DNA from: SIG307 sp964609025 | GTDB lineage: Bacteria; Bacillota; Clostridia; Lachnospirales; Lachnospiraceae | Length of the DNA: 64,000 bases | NCBI GenBank assembly: GCA_964609025.1 | Contig: CAZSQM010000004.1 | Coordinates: 62,001-126,000, forward strand | Direction: 5' to 3' | Shown here: in pieces, positions 41,451-50,286 of the stretch | How positions within the stretch are numbered: the first letter of the stretch is position 1 | How the letters are laid out: each line of letters opens with the position of its first letter | Program-made: the position numbers and the translations under genes | Notes under the pieces: generated by a model | What the model saw: the letters and a program-made list of their open reading frames with translations, nothing else | What the model was told of the DNA's origin: nothing | Database searches by the model: none

Positions 41451-43865
41451 TTATTTTGTAACCTTAACCGTTTTCGTAAGCTTTGTAGACTCTTTGTAAG
41501 GCTTAAAAAGCATATAAAGCATCACAAGCAATACGGCAATGGCAACGAGCAGACCGAATACATTAAGATTGCCGGTGAAAGCAGAGCCCACCTGGTAAAT
41601 CATCAACGAAGCCGCATAGGCAAACAGGCATTGATAACCGATGGCAAACCAGGTCCACTTGGCAGAATTCATCTCACGCCGGATTGCACCGATTGCAGCG
41701 AAGCACGGCGCGCAAAGCAGATTGAATACCAAGAAGGAGTAAGCGGCAAGTTTTGTCATGCCCTCAAAGTCGAGCACTCCAAATACTCCGACTACCTCTT
41801 CCTTTGCAACCAGCCCCATGATGGTAGCGATAGTCGCCTTAATGTTGCCGAAGCCCAGCGGTGCAAAAATCCAGCAGAGTACGCCGCCGATCCTACCGAG
41901 AACGCTGCTCTCCAGTTCCATCTCGGTGCTGAAGGTAAAGGAGCCGTCCTGCACACCGAAGCAGGAGCCTGCCCAAATGATGATAGAGGAAAGCAGGATA
42001 ATCGTACCGGCCTTCTTAATGAAGGACCAGCCGCGCTCCCACATAGAGCGAAGAATATTGCCGACCGTCGGCCAGTGGTAAGCCGGCAGCTCCATAACAA
42101 AAGGAGCAGGCTCGCCGGAAAACATCTTTGTTTTTTTCAGCATAATACCGGACAAAATAATCGCGGCAATCCCAACGAAATATGCGCTGGGAGCAACCCA
42201 CCATGCGCCGTGAAACAGTGCGGAGGCAATCAGTGCGATAATCGGCAGCTTTGCGCCGCACGGAATAAAGGTAGTCGTCATAATCGTCATACGGCGGTCA
42301 CGCTCATTTTCAATGGTACGGGACGCCATAACTCCGGGAACACCGCAGCCCGTACCGATTAACATCGGAATAAAGGACTTACCGGAAAGCCCGAACTTGC
42401 GGAAGATACGGTCAAGCACAAAGGCAATCCGGGACATATAACCACAGGCTTCAAGAAACGCAAGGAGGAGAAAGAGCACAAGCATCTGCGGAACAAAGCC
42501 GAGCACCGCGCCGACACCGCCGACGATACCGTCAACCAGCAGGCCGCTCAGCCATTCCGGGCTGTTTGCCGCATCCAGTCCGTTCTGAACAAGCACCGGA
42601 ATGCCGGGTACCCACACGCCGTATTCGGACGGATCAGGCACGCCTTCTGCTTCTTCCCCGAGCGCCGCGTCATAGAGAGCGGAAATATCATAGCCTCCTT
42701 CCGCCAGTGAATCGGCAAAGGAGCCGTAGGCTTCATCAAAGGCACCAAAATCCTCATCGGCAATCGCAGACCGGATATCCTCCGCGCCAATCACACCTTC
42801 CTCGGCAGCCGCATCCACAAGAGCGCGCAGTTCATCCGTCCAGACATTTTCCGCCGCATAATCGGTCATGGCGTCGTCATAGGCAGAAGAGCCGATTCCG
42901 AACAGATGCCAGCCATCGCCGAACAAGCCGTCGTTGGTCCAGTCGGTAACATAGGTTCCGACTGTGGAAACGGAGATATAATACACAAGGAACATGATAA
43001 GCGCAAAAATAGGAAGTGCCAGAAAGCGGTTAGTAACAACCTTATCGATTTTATCCGAGGTAGAGAGCTTTCCGGCGGATTTCTTCTTGTAGCACCCCTT
43101 CATCATTTCGCCGATATAGACATAACGCTCGTTCGTGATAATCGATTCCGCGTCATCCTCCATTTCTTCCTCAACCGCCTTGATATCCTCCTCAATATGC
43201 GCAAGCGTCGTTTTGTCCAGTTTCATTTGTCCGGAAACCTTGTCGTCACGTTCAAAAAGCTTAATGGCGTACCATCTCTGCTGTTCTTCCGGCATACTAT
43301 GTACTGCCGCTTCCTCAATGTGTGCGATTGCATGCTCAACCGTACCGGAAAAGGTATGCATCGGAACCGTTTTTCCGTTTTTCACCGCGTCAACGGCAGC
43401 CTCGGCCGCTTCCGTAATGCCGGTACCCTTCAAAGCTGAAATTTCCACAACCTTGCAGCCCAACGCTCTGGACAACTCCGCCGTGTTAATCTTGTCGCCG
43501 TTTTTCCTTACGACATCCATCATGTTGATGGCAACGACCACCGGAATGCCGAGCTCCGTGAGCTGCGTCGTTAAATAAAGATTTCTTTCCAGATTGGTGC
43601 CGTCAATGATATTCAGTATCGCATCGGGCCGTTCGCCAATCAGATAGTTTCTGGCCACTACCTCCTCCAGTGTGTAAGGAGAAAGGGAATAAATACCGGG
43701 AAGGTCGGTGATAATTACGCCGTCATGCTTTTTCAGCTTACCTTCCTTCTTTTCTACCGTAACGCCGGGCCAGTTACCGACAAACTGGTTGGAACCGGTC
43801 AGTGCGTTAAACAGGGTTGTTTTCCCGCAGTTCGGGTTACCCGCAAGGGCAATTCGCAAATCCAT
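41451..43865 (-). CDS. feoB: Ferrous iron transporter FeoB
   Basis: Fe(II) importer of 804 aa. N-terminal G domain: G1 GNPNCGKTT, G3 DLPGIYSL, G4 NMMD, G5-like SALKGTG. Membrane part with Gate motifs around GTGCGVPGVMASRTIENERDRRMT and FIPCGAKLPI. A large soluble insertion of about 130 residues (DGLFGDGWHLFGIGSS to VWVPGIPVLV), present in many clostridial FeoB, separates the first helix pair from the rest. Start at 43865 (MDLRIALAG); the upstream frame crosses a GTTAGC-type operator and is not used. Confidence 0.96.
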   Translation of the reverse strand: MDLRIALAGNPNCGKTTLFNALTGSNQFVGNWPGVTVEKKEGKLKKHDGVIITDLPGIYSLSPYTLEEVVARNYLIGERPDAILNIIDGTNLERNLYLTTQLTELGIPVVVAINMMDVVRKNGDKINTAELSRALGCKVVEISALKGTGITEAAEAAVDAVKNGKTVPMHTFSGTVEHAIAHIEEAAVHSMPEEQQRWYAIKLFERDDKVSGQMKLDKTTLAHIEEDIKAVEEEMEDDAESIITNERYVYIGEMMKGCYKKKSAGKLSTSDKIDKVVTNRFLALPIFALIMFLVYYISVSTVGTYVTDWTNDGLFGDGWHLFGIGSSAYDDAMTDYAAENVWTDELRALVDAAAEEGVIGAEDIRSAIADEDFGAFDEAYGSFADSLAEGGYDISALYDAALGEEAEGVPDPSEYGVWVPGIPVLVQNGLDAANSPEWLSGLLVDGIVGGVGAVLGFVPQMLVLFLLLAFLEACGYMSRIAFVLDRIFRKFGLSGKSFIPMLIGTGCGVPGVMASRTIENERDRRMTIMTTTFIPCGAKLPIIALIASALFHGAWWVAPSAYFVGIAAIILSGIMLKKTKMFSGEPAPFVMELPAYHWPTVGNILRSMWERGWSFIKKAGTIILLSSIIIWAGSCFGVQDGSFTFSTEMELESSVLGRIGGVLCWIFAPLGFGNIKATIATIMGLVAKEEVVGVFGVLDFEGMTKLAAYSFLVFNLLCAPCFAAIGAIRREMNSAKWTWFAIGYQCLFAYAASLMIYQVGSAFTGNLNVFGLLVAIAVLLVMLYMLFKPYKESTKLTKTVKVTK

Positions 43866-43887
43866 AGATTCTTTCCTCACTTTCTTG

Positions 43888-43903
43888 ATTAGCATCGGCT
43901 AAC
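43888..43903. promoter_or_regulatory. ATTAGC-N4-GCTAAC palindrome (site 4) before feoB
   Basis: One mismatch from the perfect arms, around ATCG. It lies in the 86-bp gap between feoA and feoB together with a small hairpin GGGGAA-GTT-TTCCCC (43922-43936). This gives feoB its own iron-responsive site; an internal promoter is probable but not clear in sequence. Confidence 0.7.
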
Positions 43904-43951
43904 CAATAATCAAAATAATACGGGGAAGTTTTCCCCTTTCATAACACGCCT

Positions 43952-44173
43952 TTACTCAATCTCAATCATTTCCGCGTCCGCCTTGCGAATCGAAAGCTCA
44001 TAACCGCGGACGGTCACCTCGATCGGATCTCCGAGCGGCGCAACCTTGCGAATACGCACCTCCACCCCTTTTGTCAACCCCATATCCATGATGCGGCGTT
44101 TGACAGCTCCTTCTCCGTGGAGTTTTACCACCCTGACCGTATCACCGACATTTGCCTGTCGCAGCGTTTTCAT
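43952..44173 (-). CDS. feoA: FeoA-type SH3-like protein (second copy)
   Basis: 73 aa. FeoA fold: LRQANVGDTVRVVKLHGEGAVKRRIMDMGLTKGVEVRIRKVAPLGDPIEVTVRGYELSIRKADAEMIEIE is the full family pattern, given here only as its outline: AVKRRIMDMGL and GDPIEV are the hallmarks. Start at 44173 with AAGGAGG upstream. It is thought to regulate FeoB. It follows another feoA by 51 bp. Confidence 0.92.
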   Translation of the reverse strand: MKTLRQANVGDTVRVVKLHGEGAVKRRIMDMGLTKGVEVRIRKVAPLGDPIEVTVRGYELSIRKADAEMIEIE

Positions 44174-44224
44174 GCCTGTTTTCCTCCTTGCTTCATAATT
44201 TTTAAGTACCACTGCCGCAGAAAA

Positions 44225-44437
44225 TCAGATCATAATCCTCTGCGCCATTTCCTTACTGATTGCGATGCGGGATTCCTTGACCTTCACAATGACATTGCCG
44301 CCGATTGTGTTAATCACCGTGACCGCCCCTCCCACGACGAAGCCAAGGTTTTCAAGATGTGCCTTAACCTCTTGTTTTCCTCCGATTTTTTTGATAACAT
44401 TTTCTTCCCCAGCCTCTGCAAGTGTAAGCGGCATCAT
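44225..44437 (-). CDS. feoA: FeoA-type SH3-like protein (first copy)
   Basis: 70 aa, starts MMPLTLAEAGEENVIKKIGG; hallmark HLENLGFVVGGAVTVI and KVKESRIAISKEMAQRI. AGGAGGT (44444-44450) sits before the ATG pair. More divergent than the second copy. Two adjacent feoA genes before feoB are common in Clostridia. First gene of the feo operon. Confidence 0.9.
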   Translation of the reverse strand: MMPLTLAEAGEENVIKKIGGKQEVKAHLENLGFVVGGAVTVINTIGGNVIVKVKESRIAISKEMAQRIMI

Positions 44438-44463
44438 TCTTCTACCTCCTTGGATCATCCAGG

Positions 44464-44479
44464 ATTAGCATATGCTAAC
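44464..44479. promoter_or_regulatory. ATTAGC-N4-GCTAAC palindrome (site 5)
   Basis: Arms around ATAT with one mismatch, 14 bp upstream of the first feoA ribosome site, 34 bp from site 6. The two-site layout repeats that of the HMA unit. Confidence 0.75.
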
Positions 44480-44497
44480 TTAAAAGTCAAATAAATG

Positions 44498-44550
44498 GTT
44501 AGGCTCTGCTAACCATTTATTATTATAGTCAATGAAATCTCATTTGTCAA
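44498..44550 (-). promoter_or_regulatory. feo operon promoter with palindrome site 6
   Basis: Full consensus on the minus strand: TTGACA (44545-44550), 17-bp spacer, TATAAT (44522-44527). GTTAGG-CTCT-GCTAAC (44498-44513) lies just downstream over the start site. A consensus promoter with an overlapping operator is what an iron-repressed gene needs. Confidence 0.82.
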
Positions 44551-44568
44551 TCGTTTTTTTAAGATTGC

Positions 44569-44943
44569 TCATTTCAGCAATTCGTCCGTCAGACGAATAA
44601 TTTCGGGAGCAATCTTTTCCCGTTCTTTTTTCATTATCTTTTGATAAACAGGATATGCCAGAGCCACGACCGCCATACCGATCAGGCCGATAATGATACC
44701 GGGAATAAACCACAGTCCCTGCCAAACCATAGCGCAACACATTCCGATCCCCATAATCAAAGCACCGATAATACCCACGAAGATAGATACGGCGGTCGCT
44801 TTTTCGGTAACGCCGGCATCTAAACGGCGCAGCTGTTCCATTTTATCTTCTTCTGCCACATACTTTTTGCGAATCCGATTTACCTCTTCCTGCTCTTTGG
44901 CGGAATAAGTATAACTGAATTTTTCTTTCTCCTGATTTTTCAT
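44569..44943 (-). CDS. Two-helix membrane protein, paralogue of 47790-48158
   Basis: 124 aa: a charged N-terminal helix (about 15-45), two membrane helices (AVSIFVGIIGALIMGIGMCC and FIPGIIIGLIGMAVVALAYP) and a C-terminal amphipathic helix. AAGGAG lies before the ATG. Same layout and several shared motifs (PGIIIGL, YPxYxxI) with the protein at 47790. Function unknown; members of this group are sometimes labelled dihydropteridine reductase, for which I see no support. Confidence 0.72.
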   Translation of the reverse strand: MKNQEKEKFSYTYSAKEQEEVNRIRKKYVAEEDKMEQLRRLDAGVTEKATAVSIFVGIIGALIMGIGMCCAMVWQGLWFIPGIIIGLIGMAVVALAYPVYQKIMKKEREKIAPEIIRLTDELLK

Positions 44944-45013
44944 TATGCTTTTCTCCTTTTAAATTCTGAATGTATGATACTATCTGCTTGTTTCTATCGT
45001 GATAAAGTTATGT

Positions 45014-45913
45014 TTAAGAATTATTAACACTCAGCTTTTTTAATTCTTTGTTTGTGTGTACAATGATATAAACAGACATCGTTACTACAATTACACACAC
45101 TCCTGCACCGGTTGCTCCAACCATGATCTGATTGAAATGAGGCGTTTTGTTTTCAGTGCCGAACTGAGAAAGCATAGCGGTTGTAAGCGACAGCATAGAA
45201 ACCAAAGCCGCCGCTAAGCTGATTGATTTTGCCGTCGACATTACAGGACTGTTATACTTGCGGTACTTAAAGATATTGATAATCGAGTTGACAGTAACAT
45301 AAAATGTGTACATTGCCATTATATATATCAGCATACCGTTGTATTTAAATCCTTTGTCTTGAACAATTACCAGAATTACGACGCCGGAAAGTGCAAGGTT
45401 TACCGTCATGAGGATCATGCCGCAGAGTCTTGAGCGCTTGAGTTCCTTTACACGGTCATTGCCGATACCTACCCGGTCTACAAACCGGAGCAGCAAAAAA
45501 CGCATGACTGCTAAAATTATGTAATAAGCTGCAAGGGTGATTGACCATACCGAACGATACCAAATACCGATAAACAAATTGACTGCCGCATACACAAGAT
45601 TAATCCCCAGAGATACATAGAGGGAAAAATGAGTTCTGTATGCCGCATCGGTCATGTACCTGTTGCCGAATTTATTGTCGTAAATCTTCTGTTTTACATT
45701 CCGATAATAACCCGGAAACGCCAAAATACAGGCAATGCAAATGACAGAAAGCGAGTAAAATGCCAGTACATATACCACATAGGCAATCGGTGAAGTATCC
45801 AAACCCTTTACAAAAACAGCAACCAATGCGGCGGTACTGATAACAGCTAATAGGAGCATCAGCCATACCGGTGGGAAAAGCAGTTTTTTACCGACTTTCT
45901 TCCAGTCTATCAT
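45014..45913 (-). CDS. Multi-pass membrane protein of a two-component operon
   Basis: 299 aa with about eight helices in pairs. No enzymatic motif was recognised. GGAGG, formed by the end of the kinase gene, lies before the ATG, which is one base after the kinase stop codon. Tight coupling to a kinase and response regulator suggests it is a sensor accessory or the response target. A permease of unknown type is another option. Confidence 0.75.
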   Translation of the reverse strand: MIDWKKVGKKLLFPPVWLMLLLAVISTAALVAVFVKGLDTSPIAYVVYVLAFYSLSVICIACILAFPGYYRNVKQKIYDNKFGNRYMTDAAYRTHFSLYVSLGINLVYAAVNLFIGIWYRSVWSITLAAYYIILAVMRFLLLRFVDRVGIGNDRVKELKRSRLCGMILMTVNLALSGVVILVIVQDKGFKYNGMLIYIMAMYTFYVTVNSIINIFKYRKYNSPVMSTAKSISLAAALVSMLSLTTAMLSQFGTENKTPHFNQIMVGATGAGVCVIVVTMSVYIIVHTNKELKKLSVNNS

Positions 45914-45914
45914 A

Positions 45915-46964
45915 TCAGAACCTCCGTATTTTTACAGTGAACGTGCTGCCTTGTCCGTAAACGCTTTCTACACCGATTTCGCCCTGCATAATATCTACAA
46001 CCCGCTTTACAAGGGCAAGGCCCAGACCGTTGCCCTGTGTTAAATGCGAGGTATCGCCCTGATAGAATTTATCAAAAATGCGGGCACCGACTTCCGGTTT
46101 CATACCGCAGCCGGTATCGGAAACTTTTACGATTGCGTATTTTTCGTCGGCAGTAAGCACTACCCCGACGGTCCCTCCGTCTTCGGTAAACTTAAAGGCA
46201 TTGGAGAGCAGGTTATTCCAGACAAGCGTAAGTAACTCCGCGTCTGCACGGATACTCACCCCATCGGGGATGTCGGTATCCAGATTAATGTTCTTTTTCT
46301 CCCACACATTTTCAAACTGTAAAAGACATTCCACAAGCTGTTCACTAAGGTCATATTCCTTCATGGCAGGAAATATCTGTTGGTTTTCCAGCTTATTCAG
46401 TTTCAAAATGTTTGTAATCAAATGCGCCAGTCTGCGGCAGGCCTCACTAACGGACTTTGCATACTCAATCCGTTTTTCTTCGCTCAGTCCCGGCTGCTGA
46501 AGCATCGTGCCATAGTTCTGCATAACGGCAAGGGGAGTTTTTAGCTCATGCGACACATTGGAAATAAAATCCGTACGCAGGCTTTCCACGCCGGAAAGCT
46601 CTCTTGCAAGCTCATTGATACTCTCCGCTATTTCACCGAACTTGCTGTATTTTCCGGCAAGGACGGATTCGGATATTCTCGCATTATAGTCGCCGTTTGT
46701 TAACCGGTCGAGCACCTTTTGTATCTCTCTGACCGGCCGGTCGACCGTGAGCCTGCGGCGAATTACAGCTCCGATTGTAAAGAGCAGCGTCAAAAACAGC
46801 ACATTAAAGAACGTTACGATTGCCGCAAAACGAATCTGTGTTTCCTGTATTTCTCCGAAATTCCGGAAAAATAAAAGAAACGAAACTGTGATGACAAAAG
46901 CACACAGCAAAAAATAAATAAAAAAAGTAATGAGATAGGAATGAATCGCTTTCAATAGTTTCAT
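45915..46964 (-). CDS. Sensor histidine kinase
   Basis: 349 aa. Two helices (about 11-32 and 47-66) with almost no outer loop, a HAMP region (RPVREIQKVLDRLTNGDYNARI), HisKA with phospho-acceptor in NVSHELKTPL, and HATPase with NLLSNAFKF, VSDTGCGM and GNGLGLALVKR. The short outer loop suggests it senses the membrane or a partner protein, as in intramembrane-sensing kinases. The ATG overlaps the response regulator stop codon (ATGA). Confidence 0.93.
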   Translation of the reverse strand: MKLLKAIHSYLITFFIYFLLCAFVITVSFLLFFRNFGEIQETQIRFAAIVTFFNVLFLTLLFTIGAVIRRRLTVDRPVREIQKVLDRLTNGDYNARISESVLAGKYSKFGEIAESINELARELSGVESLRTDFISNVSHELKTPLAVMQNYGTMLQQPGLSEEKRIEYAKSVSEACRRLAHLITNILKLNKLENQQIFPAMKEYDLSEQLVECLLQFENVWEKKNINLDTDIPDGVSIRADAELLTLVWNNLLSNAFKFTEDGGTVGVVLTADEKYAIVKVSDTGCGMKPEVGARIFDKFYQGDTSHLTQGNGLGLALVKRVVDIMQGEIGVESVYGQGSTFTVKIRRF

Positions 46965-47632
46965 TTTAATACCGCCTTATATCCCAATCCGTGAACGGTT
47001 ACGATTTCAAAAGAATCGCAGTCACCGAGTTTGCCGCGCAGCTTTGTCATATACACATCGACCGTACGGGGGCCGGAGGGAGTATCCGCATCCCAAAATT
47101 CATCCATCAACTGTTGACGGGTAAAGGTTTTCTTCGGATAGGACAAGAGCTTGTATAACAGATTGAATTCACGCGTGGTAAGCTGAATTTCCTCCTCCTT
47201 CAGATACGCGGTATGCTCATCGGCGTCCATCGTAAAATCACCGATCTCAAGCCTGCGGCTGGATGCGATTTTGGAGCGGCGGAGCAGCGCACCGATACGC
47301 AAAAACAGCTCGTCAAGATCGATGGGTTTTACCATATAATCGTCAATGCCTACCCGGTAGCCGCGCTGCTTGGATGCGAAATCATCCCGCGCCGTCATAA
47401 ACAGAATCGGAATATCCTCATTCAGAGAACGAACCGTTTTAGCAAACTCAAATCCATCTACCCCCGGCATCATAATGTCGGATACAATCAAATCGAACAT
47501 TTTATTATACATAGCGTCATAGGCCTCCTCCGCATTCAGGCACCCGGTTGCCTCATAGCCGCTTTGATTCAGAAAAGAACACACCGTTCTGTTCAAATCT
47601 TTATCATCTTCTACAACTAATATTTGAAACAT
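46961..47632 (-). CDS. OmpR-family response regulator
   Basis: 223 aa. Receiver domain: acidic pair EDDKD at the start, phospho-Asp in DLIVSDIMMPGVDGFEF, Thr in ILFMTARDD, Lys in DYMVKPID. Winged-helix C-terminus (LTTREFNLLYKLLSYPKKTFTRQQLMDEFWD and RTVDVYMTKLRGKL). First gene of the RR-kinase-membrane protein operon. Upstream, TTAACATTTCT (minus strand near 47.67 kb) recurs upstream of the small-protein/cls operon near 50.17 kb. Confidence 0.94.
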   Translation of the reverse strand: MFQILVVEDDKDLNRTVCSFLNQSGYEATGCLNAEEAYDAMYNKMFDLIVSDIMMPGVDGFEFAKTVRSLNEDIPILFMTARDDFASKQRGYRVGIDDYMVKPIDLDELFLRIGALLRRSKIASSRRLEIGDFTMDADEHTAYLKEEEIQLTTREFNLLYKLLSYPKKTFTRQQLMDEFWDADTPSGPRTVDVYMTKLRGKLGDCDSFEIVTVHGLGYKAVLK

Positions 47633-47724
47633 GAACGTACCTCCTTTTGCATTTCGATTTATTCTAACACAGAAATGTTAAAGTTTTGTTTACGTTTTGC
47701 TCTTTTTGAAAATTTTTAAAAAAA

Positions 47725-47750
47725 CAGAGCACCGTCTGTGAAGCGCTCTG
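47725..47750 (-). terminator. Rho-independent terminator after the 47790 gene
   Basis: CAGAGC and GCTCTG arms around a 14-nt loop, followed on the minus strand by TTTTTTT. Also separates that gene from the response regulator promoter. Confidence 0.85.
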
Positions 47751-47789
47751 CTTTTACTATTATGATAATCTCAATTTCTTCCACCGCTC

Positions 47790-48158
47790 TTAGCGGTTAC
47801 CCATGATTTTATCGCTGAGCTTCATAATCTGATCCGCGTATTTGTTCTTGCGGCTGTTCAGGATGCCCTTGTAGATGGGATAGTTGATGATTGCCATAAA
47901 TAAACCTACAAGGCCGATGATAATACCGGGAGCCATTGTGCTACTCATACCGAGGGTGGTTCCGATGTCGGTCATAACAAGGCTCATGCCGCTTCCCATA
48001 ATGATAGCGCTGATGCCGCCGAACAGGTAAGCAAACACATTTGCGGGACGCTTCACCTTCGCATCAAGTTCTTTCAGCGCATCCAGCTCGGTGTGTTCTT
48101 TTTCGGTGTACTGGGTGCGAATCTTCTGTACCAAATATTCCTGATCGTTTCTGTTCAT
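47790..48158 (-). CDS. Two-helix membrane protein, paralogue of 44569-44943
   Basis: 122 aa. Start at 48158 (MNRNDQEYLVQ), AAAGAGGT upstream. A charged N-terminal helix, two membrane helices (VFAYLFGGISAIIMGSGMSL and MAPGIIIGLVGLFMAIINYP) and a charged C-terminus. Shares the PGIIIGL-Y-P pattern and length with the protein at 44569. The two paralogues bracket the kinase operon, so they may belong to its regulon. Confidence 0.75.
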   Translation of the reverse strand: MNRNDQEYLVQKIRTQYTEKEHTELDALKELDAKVKRPANVFAYLFGGISAIIMGSGMSLVMTDIGTTLGMSSTMAPGIIIGLVGLFMAIINYPIYKGILNSRKNKYADQIMKLSDKIMGNR

Positions 48159-48263
48159 AACTGTTACCTCTTTCTTCGTAGTTTGTTTTTGATGAGTATA
48201 GAATAGCTGCCGTTTGTTCAGGAAATGCTTCGAAAATGTTTGCATTTTGTTAATTCAAACTTT

Positions 48264-49829
48264 TTACAGCATCGGCGCAAAAATACGAACCACCGCACGG
48301 ATAAATCTTTGAATCAAATTGGTTTTCAGCATATCCGGTGTCACTTTGATACTCTTTTCAAAAGTAGCTTCAATGTCGCTCCTTAGGGCGCCGATGGATT
48401 CACACCGATACATCCACACACCGTTTTCAAAATGATGAACAAGGCTTCTGTAATCAAGGTTAATCGTTCCAATCATAGCATATTCATCATCGGCAAGGTA
48501 AGATTTCGCGTGGATAAAACCGGGTTCGTACTCATAGATATGCACACCCGCATCCATCAGCCGTTTGTAAAAACTCCGCGTCATACCGAATACGAGCTTT
48601 TTGTCGGGAATATGCGGGACGATAATTCTGACATCCACTCCGCGAAGGGATGCATTTTCAATACTTTGGCACAAATCGTTATCGATGATGAGATAAGGCG
48701 TTGTCATAAATACATAGCGCGTAGCGCTGTTCAGCATATTCTGAATCACGCTCTTGCCGACTCTGCGCGTATAAAGAGGATGCGGGCCGTCGCCAAAGGG
48801 GATTATGTAACCCTCCTCTCTCATCGCGCTCTGTGTAGGAAACAGCTCTGCCTTTATTTCGGGCATTTTCTTTACATTGATGCCGAAGTCAATCAGGAAC
48901 AGTTTTGTCAGTTCCCACACCGCTTCACCCTCAAGACGAATCGCTGTATCCTTCCAATGACCGTGCTTTTCAAATTCATTGATATATTCGTCTGCGAGAT
49001 TGATGCCGCCGGTGTAACCGACCTTACCGTCAATCACGGCAATTTTGCGGTGACTGCGGTTGTTAAATTCGCTGTCGGCATTCCCGCGCAGTCTTGAAAA
49101 CGGAGTTGCTTCAATACCGTAGGATTTGAGAGTTTTGCAGTAATCTCCGGGCAGAGTCATCATACAACCGACATCATCATAGACAACCTTAACATCGACG
49201 CCCTCTGCTGCTTTGGCTTTCAGAATATCCAGTATCGAATTCCAAAACCTGCCTTCCTCGATAATGAAGTATTCCATATAAATAAACCTTTCCGCTTTAC
49301 AAAGATCAGCAAGCAGCCGAGGATGCATAGCTTCCCCCAGCGGGAAATAGGTCTGCTTCGTATCGGTAAACAAATGCGCTTCCGCAATGTTGCACAGCAT
49401 GCTTGCCTGAGCTGCGGCAACCGGATTTTCACTGTATATTTTCTCAAACAGTTTGCCGTCATCCTTGTGATATGCGTTATCCTTCAAGGCGTTCAGCCGT
49501 CTGACATACTTGCGCTTGAGCTTACGGGAATAGAAAATGAAATAAAGCATAAATCCGGCAACCGGCAAAACCATCACTAACAAAAGCCACGGAACCTTAT
49601 AATCGGGGTTGTCGTCCGAGGCAATTATGTTTATAACGCAGGCGATTTCCGTGAGCCAACACAGGACATAAAAATACGGCACATAACAGCAGAGAGTTAT
49701 GACAATTCCGATGATTGCCGCCACTTCAACTATCGTAATAAGCATGGCAAGGATATATCGAAACGGAATGTAATCATATTCCCGTTCCACTTCCTTTTCG
49801 TTTACATGATACCGAATCGTTCGTTTCAT
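48264..49829 (-). CDS. cls: Cardiolipin synthase
   Basis: Phospholipase-D-family enzyme of 521 aa that joins two phosphatidylglycerols. Two or three N-terminal helices (about 25-100), then two HKD motifs: SHRKIAVIDGKVGYTGG and IHAKSYLADDEYAMIGTIN. The ATG overlaps the stop codon of the small gene upstream (ATGA). Located in a block of envelope-stress genes. Confidence 0.94.
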   Translation of the reverse strand: MKRTIRYHVNEKEVEREYDYIPFRYILAMLITIVEVAAIIGIVITLCCYVPYFYVLCWLTEIACVINIIASDDNPDYKVPWLLLVMVLPVAGFMLYFIFYSRKLKRKYVRRLNALKDNAYHKDDGKLFEKIYSENPVAAAQASMLCNIAEAHLFTDTKQTYFPLGEAMHPRLLADLCKAERFIYMEYFIIEEGRFWNSILDILKAKAAEGVDVKVVYDDVGCMMTLPGDYCKTLKSYGIEATPFSRLRGNADSEFNNRSHRKIAVIDGKVGYTGGINLADEYINEFEKHGHWKDTAIRLEGEAVWELTKLFLIDFGINVKKMPEIKAELFPTQSAMREEGYIIPFGDGPHPLYTRRVGKSVIQNMLNSATRYVFMTTPYLIIDNDLCQSIENASLRGVDVRIIVPHIPDKKLVFGMTRSFYKRLMDAGVHIYEYEPGFIHAKSYLADDEYAMIGTINLDYRSLVHHFENGVWMYRCESIGALRSDIEATFEKSIKVTPDMLKTNLIQRFIRAVVRIFAPML

Positions 49830-50050
49830 CTCTTGTCATCACATCCGGATAAACGCTTTTTCGCATCTTCTACGGACTCGCCCTCTTTTGCGAAGAGTTT
49901 TTCAACGCACTTGTCGGTTACCTTTTCAAAACCTTCAACGACTCCGGTTTCGATTTTCTTATAACCTTGAACGACTCCTTCTTCAATTTTCTTGTAGCCT
50001 CCGACTACTGCCTCTGCAATCTTTTCGTTTACTTCAACAATTTTAGACAT
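49826..50050 (-). CDS. Small amphipathic 11-residue-repeat protein
   Basis: 74 aa, fully helical prediction. Three imperfect repeats of about 11 residues: VVGGYKKIEEG, VVQGYKKIETG, VVEGFEKVTDK, followed by an acidic-basic tail with a late Cys pair position (DKCVEKLF, SGCDDKR). An 11-residue period suits a right-handed amphipathic helix lying on a membrane, as in apolipoprotein-like or LEA-type proteins. AAAGGAG lies before the ATG. Coupled to cls, so a membrane-surface role is plausible. Confidence 0.78.
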   Translation of the reverse strand: MSKIVEVNEKIAEAVVGGYKKIEEGVVQGYKKIETGVVEGFEKVTDKCVEKLFAKEGESVEDAKKRLSGCDDKR

Positions 50051-50222
50051 GTGGGTATCTCCTTTTCTTTTTTATTGTTTTGAATGTTTCTAATACCTTT
50101 TTTGGCTTCTCGGTTTATGAATTGATTATATGATACGGTTGTTTTTAAAAGATTTGCAAAATATTTGAGAAATGTTAATCTCGACTTTTTTCATCGAACT
50201 TATCGTAATCTTTTTAATAGTA

Positions 50223-50260
50223 TTGACATTTAGTCCTTATTGATATATAATCTCAATAAG
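50223..50260 (+). promoter_or_regulatory. Promoter of the Fur-family gene with overlapping palindrome
   Basis: TTGACA (50223-50228), 17-bp spacer, TATAAT (50246-50251). CTTATTGA (50236-50243) and TCAATAAG (50253-50260) form a perfect 8-bp inverted repeat with a 9-bp spacer across the -10 box. Autoregulation by the Fur-family product is likely. The site differs from the GTTAGC palindromes of the feo genes. Confidence 0.75.
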
Positions 50261-50286
50261 AGCTAAAAGAAATAAGGATGATTATT

